The notes beneath the pieces are model-generated. The model saw only the letters and a program-made list of their open reading frames with translations. It did not search any database and was not told the origin of the DNA. Positions 55,186 through 64,000 of a DNA stretch of 64,000 nucleotides are shown here, piece after piece. Position 1 is the first letter of the stretch, and each line of letters begins with the position of its first letter. Source of the DNA: Myxocyprinus asiaticus (taxonomy: Eukaryota > Chordata > Actinopteri > Cypriniformes > Catostomidae); NCBI RefSeq assembly GCF_019703515.2, contig NC_059385.1:29306001-29370000 (forward strand). Direction: 5' to 3'. A program made the position numbers and the translations under genes.

Positions 55186-56230
55186 CACATAACTGTTCCG
55201 AAGGTTTGTTCCTCCACAAAACAAACTCCAGCCGCTAGGCAGAACCAGCACAAAAAAATAAAATAAAATAAATAATAATAATAATAAAAACAAATAAATA
55301 AATATATAAAAAAGCTGCTCATTTTCCTCAGACAGTCAAACGAATGTGAGCCGGCCAATACGACTGCAAAATGAGTGCAAAAATCACTCCAATGTCCTAC
55401 AAGAAATACTCCACAAAACAAACTCCAGCCAATAGGCATAAGCACAAAGAATGTGAAGATTCATCCACAACACTGTCCTGAAGGAGTGCTATTCCACAAA
55501 ACAAACTCTAGCCGCTAGGCGGAACCAGCACAAAAAACAACAAAAAAGGCACTCAGTTCCTCAAAAAGTCAAGTGAATGTTCAGTGAGTCAGGCTCACTT
55601 GGCTGCAACATGAGTGCTGCAAAATAACTTATTCACTCCATTGACTTTATGAAGGACAATGCTTGCTGTGGGCATGTAAATATTTTACTGCCATCCTAAG
55701 CATCTATTCTTAATTTGGCCAGGAACATCAGTGCAAAAGTGACCTTCCGTTGATGTAAGAGTTTCTTGCATTCCTTGAACCTATCACGTTTCTCTCTTGT
55801 CAAATTTGCAAAGTCTGGGAACAAGAAAATGCTGTGGTTTTTCCAAGAAAGCCTTCCTTTACTCCTCGCCTCGCGTAACACAAGATCTTTACAGGATGAT
55901 CTCAGAAATTTGGCCAGAATTGATCAGGGCATATCTCCCTACAAGTTCAACAATTCTCGCCGAATTTCCCGCACTTCACCGGCCAAATCTGCTCCCTGGT
56001 CTGCGGTCTTGTCAGGGGCGTCAGCTTGAGCATGTAAGTGTCTTTTAATGTCTCCAGAGCCTGAAGATTTTGAATTCTTTGACATACTGTCTTTCTAGAA
56101 CAGTTATGGAACAGGGTGTATCAAATCTCACCGGTTTATGACAATAATAGTGTTAAAACTAGAAAAGTGCGCAGAGCTCACTGTTCACATGTCCGAACCT
56201 CACATGGCACCACGTGACTCCCAATATTAT
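55186..56230 (-). mobile_element. L1-clade LINE fragment: leader, ORF1 and tandem spacer
   Basis: Inverted relative of 7.4-8.2 kb. From right to left: a leader (56,230-56,085), ORF1 with an internal deletion, and the inter-ORF spacer in which the unit around ACAAAACAAACTCCAGCC appears three times (near 55,220, 55,420 and 55,498). ORF2 is absent. Confidence 0.75.
55630..56084 (-). pseudogene. L1 ORF1, internally deleted
   Basis: Starts at an ATG (56,084) reading MSKNSKSSGSGDIKRHLHAQ and EVREIRRELLNL, the N-terminus missing from the 7.4 kb copy. A deletion then removes the coiled coil and most of the RRM, and a frame resumes with SILAKFLRSS-like sequence, REARSKGRLSWKNHSIFLF, REKRDRFKECKKLLHQRK and a stop at 55,696, with a TFTCPQQ-like end beyond it. 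No functional RNA-binding protein can result. Confidence 0.8.
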
Positions 56231-56442
56231 CTGTTTAAGGATACAGTATAAATGTTTTATTGAGGCAATAAACACAAAACTTTGCTCCCAAAGTAAGTCT
56301 TGTTATTATTGTTGTTATGTTTTATTAATAGTGCTGTCAGTTGACTAAAATAGTTAATTGCGATTAATCACATAATTTTTCAGAGTAAATCATGATTAAT
56401 CACAGATTTCGAAAGTGTTTAAATTTGACTATACATTCTTCC

Positions 56443-56892
56443 TGTAACGATGCTGCTGCTGGTGCTGACAGTGATGAAGATAATGACAATGGAATGAAGA
56501 ACCCAAGTGCAAATTTATTAATAAACATGAAAACCAAAAACCCTAACTATAAACATGAAACATAAACATGAACTTGACTATAATCTTGACTTGACATAAA
56601 CTTGACTTGACATGACATGACATGACACAACGTTACCAAACATTTACAATACTTGACAAAGGACAATGGAAAACATGAGGGCTTAAATACATGGACATGG
56701 GATAACCTAACCAATGAACAAACAGAACTCTAAACAAGATAATCAAACAATGAACCAATGAAAACAAGACACATGAACATGGAGGGAAAACAAGACATCA
56801 CATGACTAGGGAACACATGACATGAAACAGGAACTAAACTTTTCAAAATAAAAGATATAAAATACATGAACACACACACATTAAACATTACA
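56443..56892 (-). repeat. LTR, left (3' LTR of the minus-strand element)
   Basis: 450 bp. Shares TGTAACGATGCTGCTGCTGG, AAGAACCCAAGTGCAAATTT and GACATGAAACAGGAACTAAA with 58,386-58,637. Confidence 0.9.
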
Positions 56893-56906
56893 TATCCCCC
56901 CCCACT
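56893..56906 (-). promoter_or_regulatory. Polypurine tract
   Basis: A G-run adjoining the inner edge of the left LTR on the coding strand, the position expected for the plus-strand DNA primer of LTR elements. Confidence 0.65.
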
Positions 56907-56945
56907 AGGGGCGGCTCCCGACGCCCCAAAACATGAACACACACA

Positions 56946-58367
56946 TTATTCATGACTTAGTTCCAAAGTTCTGTAGGGAGCTGGGCCTGGCGTGGGGCGT
57001 GGCCTGGTGAGACAGGGCGTGGGGCATGGGACCAGGGCAGAGTCAATGGAAGGTGGGGCCCTGAGAGGCTCAAGGGGCGGAGCCATGGAAGTTGGGGCTG
57101 TGAGAGTCTTGAGGGGCGGAGCCATGGAAAGCGGAGCCGTGAGAGACATGAAGGGCGACACCATGGAACTTGGTACCCAGAGAGTAGCTGAAGATTCGAA
57201 GGGCAAGGGTGGAGCTGATAGCAGGGAGGACCAAGGCGGCGCTGGAGGCTCGGAGGAGCAAGGCGGAGCTGGGGGATCAACTGAGATGGAGCCGGTGGGA
57301 CTGAGGACCAAGGCAGAGCCGTAGGGAAGGAGGTTCCCGGTGGAGCTGACGGATCGGAGGGACGAGGCGCAGCCAGAGGATTGGAGAGCCAAGGCGGAGC
57401 CAGGTGACCGACAGACCAAGGAGGAGCCGGAGGGACGAGGGACCCCGGCAAAGCCGATAGGCTGAAGGACCACAATGAAGCCAAGGGAACGCAGAGCCGA
57501 GGCGATGTCAAGGGACCAACAGGCCAAAGTGGAGTCCAGGGCTCGGAGGGTCCAGGCAAGGTCAGAGGGTTGAAAGTTCCCCTTGCCTGCTCAGGAGAAC
57601 TAAGGGTGGGTACAAGGGTGGGAACCATCTCCAGGTCTAATAGCTCAGATGTGGCTATGACAAGGCGTGGCTGTGACGTGGCATGGAGCAGGCTCAGGCG
57701 TGGCTGTGACATGGCATGAAGCAGGCTCAGGCATGGCTGTGACGTGGCATGGAGCAGGCTGAGGCATTGCCGTGACATGGAATGGAGCAGGCTGAGGCGT
57801 TGCCGTGACATGGCATGGAGCAGGCTGAGGCGTTGCCGTGAAATGGCATGGAGCAGGCTGAGGCGTTGCCATGACATTGCATGGAGCATGCTGAGGCGTT
57901 GCCGTGACATTGCATGGAGCATGCTGAGGCATTGCCGTGACATTGCATGGAGCAGGCTGATGCATTGCTGTGACATGGCATGGAGCAGACTCAGGATCCG
58001 GAGCAAAAGATGGCGCTAGCTCAGCGGCCATAACGAGGAACTCTGGCTTGGCGGCCATGTCGTGAGACTCTGGTTCGGCGGCCATGACGGGAAACTCTGG
58101 CTCGGCGGCCATGACGGGAAACTCTGGCTCGGCGGCCATGACGTGAACTAGTGATCTGCAGGGCAAGGTTGATATACTGAGCGAGGCTGAGGGAACTGCG
58201 ACCGCCAGACATCAAAGTTGAGATTGGCTCACTCAATCCAAAATGGAAAATGTCTTTGAGGGCTCATTAAAATCCACCCGGCAGGCCAGATCGCAGAAGT
58301 CCTCTACATAATCATCCAGGGGATGATTCCCCTGACGTAGGCATATGAGTTGCATTGCTGGGTTCAT
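56946..58367 (-). pseudogene. Gag-like protein with Pro-rich and short tandem repeats
   Basis: ATG at 58,367 gives NPAMQLICLRQGNHPLDDYV and EDFCDLACRVDFNE, a helical segment like the capsid part of fish LTR Gag proteins. Two in-frame stops follow, then the same frame (58,166-57,645) carries about four 9-residue MAAEPEFPV repeats and about ten 11-residue APCHVTATPQP repeats encoded by 27-bp and 33-bp units. A shifted frame to 56,946 is Pro/Ser-rich (PPAPPWS). No zinc knuckle, protease or RT. The start lies only about 20 bp inside the LTR, so the usual leader and primer site are lost. Confidence 0.65.
57650..57990 (-). repeat. 33-bp coding minisatellite
   Basis: About ten units of GCAGGCTGAGGCGTTGCCGT followed by GACATGGCATGGA, length kept at multiples of three. 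A 27-bp array (TCGGCGGCCATGACGGGAAA type) follows at 58,020-58,145. Confidence 0.9.
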
Positions 58368-58385
58368 GGTTAGGTCAAGTATTTC

Positions 58386-60774
58386 TGTAACGATGCTGCT
58401 GCTGGTGCTGACAATGATGAAGACGATGACGATGGAATGAAGAACCCAAGTGCAAATTTATTAATAAACATTAAAACCAAAAATCCTAACTATAAACGTG
58501 AAACATAAACACGAACTTGACTATAATCTTGACATAAACTTGACATAGCATAAACTTGACTTGACATGACATCACATGACTAGGGAACACATGACATGAA
58601 ACAGGAACTAAATTTTTCAAAATAAAAGACATGAAATTGTTGGGCCTCATGTATTCAGATAGAAGACAAAGGCAGGCCTAACACAAGTCGTAAAACATAA
58701 CTCAGCCCCCACACATTCCGTGTCGTAAATTATACTGATAAAAATCGTGCCAAAATCAAACAAAGGGAGTCCAAAACAGACTACAAATCCATGAAGCCTT
58801 GCTCACTAAAGGATTGATCTCTCAACTCCTATTGGATGAGGCACACAGCAGAACGTCCCTCAAACATGACATCATCAGGAGTTGAAATACCTCTGAAATT
58901 TTTTGTGAGTTGCTTCCAGCGACTTCGTCCACCGAATATAGACGTAGCTTTTTTTGCTGCTCTCTGGTGCAACCTCAAGGCACAAGGAAGTAATGTCCGA
59001 CTTGAAACTGTAGCCATACAATCTCCATCTCGCTGGACGAGTTGAGATTACTCTGTGTTCAACCGAACACTCTAACGGATCCGAAGGAGACCGCTGAGCA
59101 ATTCGCATCTTCATCCGTTTGCCTGCAGAAGTGAAGAGATTAAAGATTTCTGTTCCATCTTCAATCAAGTTGACATTTCTGAGTTCTCCGCCAGCCCACC
59201 GAGAATCAACAGCCGTACCGCCTGCTGACAATCAACAGCCGTACCCCCCGCCGACAGAGCGAGGAAACGGCCTCCCATCATCACACGAGCCTCAAGGAAC
59301 CGGGTCAAAGTTAAAGGACGGAGGAAAACACATTCTACCTGTGTGCTCATGCGATACAAGTAAGAGGTTACGTCTGGGCAGAAATAGAATATTATAGCGT
59401 GTTATTCTTGTGTTTCAAGGTTTTTGCTTGTACAGTTTACGGACCGCCATGTCCGCTCATTATTAATACTCAGGGTATTAATTATCACGAATTTGTTTTG
59501 CTGTTTTGTGGTCCAACCAAATTGGATTGTTGTGCAATTTTGCCATCGCGGGTGAGACAGCAACTGAGTTCATCCACTAAAAAGTCAAAGTACGCGGGAC
59601 TGTTTACGAGCCGTCCACCGCGTCTCTGAGCGATGAACTAAACAGCTGCTTTCTCTCCCACGACCGTGAAATCAGCTTTAGGGCTGTCACTTCTCTCTCT
59701 CTCGTACTAACCACACACACACACACACACACACACACGCAGGCACGCGACCCCTCACAAACATTCTGGCACACATTTTGGCTCGTAGATAGCTTAAATG
59801 CAAAAGCCCAGCTTTGTCCCTAAGCTATCGTACAAGCGGATATATGCGGTAACTGGTAGACGCCATCTCCGCTCCCATTCACGGTCATATTCCCTGGCCG
59901 GAAGTCTCGCGTGACATACTCTCCACGAAAGTCACGTCCGCTATTTTGTGCGCGTCCCTCCTTACACACACACTGTCACACACACACACACACCCTATGT
60001 GTTATAGAATTATTTTTATTTCCATATCTAATCATATCACTGTTTAGTTTGTAGTTGGAAGTTGGAAGTTTATTGACTGCATTGTATTAATTATTAATTG
60101 ATATTACTGCATAAATAAACTTTTGTTTATATTACAAAGAGAAGTGTTTTGGTTTGTTTTGCATACGCCTGTGTCATGCTGATGGGATGTCAGTGCTCGG
60201 ATTCATTGTTTTTTTCCCGAAAATCGATATTCTTCGGATGTCGATTTTCCTAAGAAAACAATCTGATATTGAGACTGTTTTAATATTTGGTTACTAGTCC
60301 CTGATTCCAGGGTGGTGCCCCGTCAATGTTAATCCTTATTAATATTCTATTGATTTTTGATAATTGACAATTATCTTTGATGATTGTTGAATTTGAATGA
60401 TCAATAAGCTAGTGTTAATTTTAATTAATGTTTCATCGATGTTAACAATTAACGATTATCTTTGATAATTGTTGATTTTAAAGGATTAAAAAAAGCTAAC
60501 ATTGATTCTCATCAATGTTCTATTGATTTTAATAATTAGTAATTATCTTTGATAATTATTAATTATTGCTAATAACCAAACTTGCTCCTAAACGTAGCAC
60601 ACTACATTTACTGGAGCCCCATATGAGGTTTTAATGAGTTAGATCCAATTAATTCATCTAAATATTAATTAATAACTACAGAAATAATTATTAATTATTT
60701 CTGATAGTAACACTGATCTAAACAACTGGTAAAGCCCGACAAAATACATGAACACACACATATTAAACATTACA
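58386..60774 (-). repeat. LTR, right (5' LTR of the minus-strand element), interrupted
   Basis: The LTR parts are 58,386-58,637 and 60,742-60,774, split by the inserted sequence 58,638-60,741. The end ACACACATATTAAACATTAC matches the left LTR end. Confidence 0.85.
58638..60741. mobile_element. Solo-LTR-like insertion of 2.1 kb
   Basis: Begins TGTTGGGC and ends GCCCGACA, an imperfect TG..CA inverted terminus, and is flanked by AAAT on both sides (58,634-58,637 and 60,742-60,745). A 4-bp duplication and TG..CA ends fit retroviral integration. It contains a candidate AATAAA at 60,114-60,119 and no gag/pol/env. A length of 2.1 kb is long for a solo LTR. ORFs inside (such as 58,875-59,231 minus) have no recognised domain. 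(CA)n tracts lie at 59,711-59,738 and 59,964-59,992. Confidence 0.75.
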
Positions 60775-61365
60775 CTTCTTTTCATGTCAAAATGCATTTA
60801 GTTCCTTCTTATAAAAAAAAGAAAACAAATTATATTTTCCAAACGAAGTATTACACAATAATAAGATATAAATGCACTACAATAGCACCAATTCAAGTAA
60901 CATTGAACATTTTCCAAAATCCAAGTGGTTGGTTTACTAATTGAAAGAACTCTCATAGGTTGAGTATTCATTGCAATGGGCATTAAATCTCTTTCAAATC
61001 TTTTTTTTTTTTTTAAATCCTCCACAATATCAATTGTGGCTATCCACTTTGCTACAGCAATCGTGAAGTCGCATGATTTGTGCCGTTTTGAACTCACATG
61101 AAAAATGCTTGCAGAGAACCTGATTTTTGTGATGACACTGCTCATGTAAATGATACTTTATTCAAATTGTTCAGTAAGACGGAAGCATTACGTGGTGCCT
61201 GGGAAACGCTGATGCTTTACTCCAGCGAGTCATGTGAATGCAGCTTTTCACATTTTCATCAGGGTTTGTTTTGCACAAAAAATACAGTTTAGAGGTCCTT
61301 TCTCCATCACTTGATCACTGACACGGAATCACTGTTGTGTGTTTTTGTGGTGTGTGTGCATCAGT
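60775..61365. other. Interior of the outer repeat
   Basis: Unassigned sequence; T-run at 61,001-61,014. No protein domain seen. Confidence 0.4.
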
Positions 61366-61457
61366 GTAATGGCCCCGGGCGGACACATGGCAAATGTTTT
61401 GCCCTATGCCAGTAATGGCCCCGGGCGGACACATGGCAAATGTTTTGCCCTATGCCA
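61366..61457. repeat. Perfect 46-bp tandem duplication
   Basis: Two identical units starting GTAATGGCCCCGGGCGGACA and ending CCCTATGCCA (61,366-61,411 and 61,412-61,457). Confidence 0.95.
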
Positions 61458-61560
61458 AACAGTGTTCAGAACTTACACAGAGCTGAATTAAATGTCAAAT
61501 CGTTAAATGAGTTAAACGTTTTATATCAATCACATGCATTAACATGTTAATTTTGACAGC

Positions 61561-62104
61561 TGATGTCAGTATCAAACATTAATGTCTGCATCAAGCATAC
61601 AACTAAACTTAACAAACCACACCTTACACCAACTTTGTTGCAGTAGCTCAAAGTCCAATGTCCATTAAGGTACTAAATAATTATTTGTAAACCTTCATAA
61701 ACATTTACAATTGATGAATAGTTTCAACTTTAGATTGGGCACTAAAAAATTATGAAGAGATAATAAATGAGTTGTAAAGATCAACAAACAAACAGCAAAT
61801 GTATGGCTTTTACATACCTGGGTTACTAAATAGCTGGACATTAATGGATAATTTGTAAACGTGTAGCTGGTGGGCTGCAAATAACCACACTGGACACAAA
61901 AATATATTTTGGGGTTTCAATCTGACAGCTGTTTATAAAAAAAACAAAAAAAACAATGGTCGATGGGGCCATATAGAAAAGAAGAATAATAAAGAAAAAC
62001 TAAATAATAATAATAATAATATGAAATATGTTTTTTGTACTTATTTGAAGAATGATAAATTAGGTAAGTTTTCTGACAATTTGTTAATGTCATATCCTCT
62101 CGAG
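61561..62104. other. No recognised feature
   Basis: AT-rich sequence with an A-run at 61,939-61,955 and (AAT)n near 62,005-62,021. Confidence 0.45.
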
Positions 62105-62491
62105 TTGTTCCCACAAGAGCCCCTTCCCCTGAGTACTAACCTCACCCGGACTACACTTTCCAGAATCCCCCTCTTACCGCATTGACTCTCACACCTGATC
62201 TTCATTCACTAATCAACTCCCTGTGTATATAAACTCTGCTCTCACCACACTTCTCTGTGAAGTCTTGCCTATTCACCCCGTTGTCTTGCATTTCTGAGCG
62301 TTATCATTATCTACTGCCTGCCTATTATTGATTATTGCCTGTCCTTTGGATTACCCCTTTGTTTACCATCTTTGTTTTGTTACTTTGTCTGGATTGCTTA
62401 CCTAGTTTTGACCTCTGCCTGTTTTGATTACGATTATTATTAAACTCTGCACATGGATCTTCACTCTGTGTCTGACTCTGACTCGTTACAG
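62105..62491 (+). repeat. Solo LTR candidate
   Basis: Starts TGTTCCCACAAGAG and ends CTGACTCGTTACA. It contains TATATAA at 62,226-62,232 and ATTAAA at 62,439-62,444 in the right order for a plus-strand LTR promoter and polyadenylation signal. No target duplication was found, so the left border is approximate. Confidence 0.55.
62226..62232 (+). promoter_or_regulatory. TATA box of LTR
   Basis: TATATAA followed by ACTCTGCTCTC; about 210 bp upstream of the ATTAAA signal in the same LTR. Confidence 0.4.
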
Positions 62492-62970
62492 TAAATGTGA
62501 CTCAAAAAGAACAATGTCCCAGATGAGAGCAAAAATGATTCACTGAATTTCAGCACAATGAAAAATCAGTAGAAAGAAATATGCAGATGAAATACAACAA
62601 ATGAAATGCGGTACAATTAAATGTGTGCATGTGTGCACAGAACGTGGTCATACTGCACACATGCAATCCATATGCATCCCAAAGAATTCTCAACCGATGA
62701 ACAAAACCGAGAGCTCTCCTGCACAACATTCTAACCAGCACGAGACAGTGCCGGAAAGCGGGTGTCGCAAACTCTGGTGTCACAACATTCTGGTCTTTAA
62801 GAGGTCATGTCCAATTTATGACTAGAGTAAAATTACATTAAATTTCTCCACTTGGCTACATAAGAATAGGGTGTGAAGTGGTGAAAAAAGAGAAACATTT
62901 GTAAATGTAAAAAGTACATAAGCTCATTTATTTACTGGGCAAAATATTGTGTTGCAGAGAGTAACATCAG
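62492..62970. other. No recognised feature
   Basis: Unassigned interval between the LTR and the gypsy relic. Confidence 0.4.
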
Positions 62971-64000
62971 CTTTAATAACCAAAGAATGGTTAATTGTGT
63001 GCATGGTGATTTAAAAGCATACCCTATAACAGAGGTGACTCTGCTAGTTAATGAAAATAAGTAATTACCGAATACTGGTGTTGTTGATATATTACCTGCT
63101 GATGTGATTTTGAGAAGGCATATACCTGTACTGTGTGATTTACTGAGTGATACTACCTGTGCTAAAAGTCAACCCATGGTCAAAATGTCCTGTTCTGTTG
63201 TAACCAGAGTCCAAGCAAAAGCAAGTTGGCAGCCTCTTCCAGACTTTGTTTGATAGTCTGTGTGAGGGCGGAACCAAAGGGTCTAGAAAAACATGCTGAC
63301 AATGACCACTACAAAAGTATTTGGGTACACCTGAACCAGATGTTAATGTGTCTGATTTAAAAGTCAGTGAACACAGCATTACAAGTTGCATTTACAGTAT
63401 GTCACTAAGACCCTACTTTGATAAGGCCTGTGGGAAAGAAATCCATAGGGTTAATCATTGTCGAGAGAAATGGATGGAAGACAATGGTATTTTGTTTATC
63501 ACTGGGGCTGAGGGAAAATGTTTGGTCATACCAAGTAGCTGTCAGCCTCTTGTTTTAAACAGTTCCCTGAGCAGGTCATTTAGGACATCAAAAGTCATAC
63601 ATGTTAATCGGTTCAAGTTTGTTTTTCCCGGCCATCCATGTATACTGGTGTTTAAAAGTACTGTAGTTCTTGTCATATCGGTCAGAAAACGTGCTGTCTG
63701 CAGGTCTAACAGAGCTCCTCTTCAACCTCTGCCAATAATTTTCACCCCCTTTCAATGCAATGCCATGGATATTGTGGGATCTCTGGAATGAAGCAGTGCT
63801 GGAGACCAGTATATATTAGTCAACAGTAAATAAAGTTGAAAAATCGCCCTGGAGAAGACACTCCAGCATCACCTCACTGTGACGGCATAACATGGGAGAC
63901 AGCAGTTACCGTTTGTGGAGGCGGCAGTGTGATCAAGCGTCGATCGGTGGCACTGGATCCACAGGGAGATAAAGTTCTCGTGTTATTACCCACATCGAGC
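62971..64000 (+). pseudogene. Ty3/gypsy protease-integrase relic, runs off the window
   Basis: QRMVNCVHGDLKAYPITEVT (about 62,980-63,045) is the second half of a gypsy aspartic protease. A linker follows, then ORF 63,321-63,791 with CREKWMEDNGILFITGAEGK, VIPSSCQPLVL (integrase N-terminus, zinc region scrambled) and RAPLQPLPIIFTPFQ with MDIVGSLE (first catalytic Asp). A TGA at 63,789 precedes SSAGDQYILV, after which the match is lost at about 63,822. DKVLVLLPTSSS at the right edge (63,963 on) belongs to the integrase C-terminus, so the rest of the catalytic core is deleted. It is a different gypsy family from that at 14.5 kb. Confidence 0.7.

Larger units (their letters stand above)
56443..60774 (-). 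mobile_element. Non-autonomous LTR retroelement with Gag-like ORF
   Basis: LTRs at 56,443-56,892 and 58,386-60,774 start TGTAACG and end ATTACA (minus reading TGTAAT..GTTACA). A minus-strand polypurine tract (GTGGGGGGGGATA) abuts the left LTR. Flanks are CTTCC (left) and CTTCT (right), a near-perfect 5-bp duplication. The 1.5 kb interior encodes only a Gag-like repetitive protein; protease, RT and integrase are absent. The right LTR has a deletion of about 190 bp relative to the left and contains a 2.1 kb insertion. Confidence 0.85.
56333..61560. mobile_element. Outer inverted-terminus repeat interrupted by an LTR element
   Basis: The left edge GCTGTCAGTTGACTAAAATA continuing with TTAATTGCGATTAATCAC, and the right edge (61,530-61,560) CATGCATTAACATGTTAATT followed by TTGACAGC, form an imperfect inverted pair. 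Such GCTGTCA..GATTAAT ends are common in fish genomes. The family superfamily is not certain. The LTR element at 56,443-60,774 sits inside, close to the left edge. Confidence 0.5.

Noticed and set aside
57744..58019. Plus-strand repetitive ORF (MAWSRLRHCRD type)
   Set aside because: Antisense reading of the 33-bp minisatellite; the minus frame starts next to a capsid-like segment and is preferred.
58875..59231. Minus-strand ORF of 118 codons inside the solo-LTR-like insertion
   Set aside because: No recognised domain; long LTRs contain chance ORFs. Kept only as a note under that element.

Overview
This 64 kb window looks like teleost fish chromatin, most likely cyprinid-like. That is an inference from the mobile elements: DIRS elements with the GTAGTGACACTAGGGG terminus, Tc1-like repeats, fish L1 and L2-type LINEs, a SCAN-type Ty3/gypsy element, and palindromic hAT MITEs. 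I recognise no host gene, no tRNA or rRNA gene and no CRISPR array. Almost every supportable coding segment is a broken piece of a transposable element, with frameshifts, in-frame stops and internal deletions. The window is best read as a graveyard of nested transposons.

Layout. 0-5 kb: a minus-strand Gag-like coiled-coil fragment enters from the left edge, followed by duplicated promoter-like repeats (1.1-3.0 kb) and a fold-back Tc1 derivative (3.9-4.7 kb). 6-13 kb: a hAT MITE; the 3' end of an L2-type LINE (minus); a decayed L1 element (plus, 7.4-11.5 kb); L2-type reverse transcriptase (minus); and a second fold-back Tc1 derivative built the opposite way round. 14.5-18 kb: a Gmr1-like Ty3/gypsy element with integrase upstream of reverse transcriptase. 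18-26.5 kb: a broken endogenous retrovirus (gag, pro, RT, RNase H, integrase, env remnant) interrupted by an L2/CR1/Rex-type LINE. 26.5-34 kb: non-autonomous DNA transposons, one with a PIF/Harbinger transposase trace, plus a small DIRS relic. 35.7-39.5 kb: a DIRS element with both inverted termini but no tyrosine recombinase. 39.6-40.4 kb: a TIR element carrying another repeat. 40.4-45.9 kb: no recognised feature. 45.9-50.2 kb: a DIRS element with reverse transcriptase, RNase H and a decayed tyrosine recombinase, truncated at its gag end. 50.2-56.3 kb: mostly unannotated, with a SINE fragment, microsatellites, a gypsy protease scrap and an L1 ORF1 copy. 56.3-61.6 kb: a nested stack in which an inverted-terminus repeat holds a non-autonomous LTR element with a Pro-rich repetitive Gag-like ORF, whose right LTR holds a 2.1 kb solo-LTR-like insertion with a 4-bp target duplication. 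62-64 kb: a solo LTR and a gypsy protease/integrase relic running off the right edge.

No genes here cooperate in a host pathway. The interest lies in element architecture: mirror-image fold-back Tc1 elements, two complementary DIRS derivatives, the integrase-first gypsy order and the datable nested insertions. I found no convincing new host system and do not claim one.
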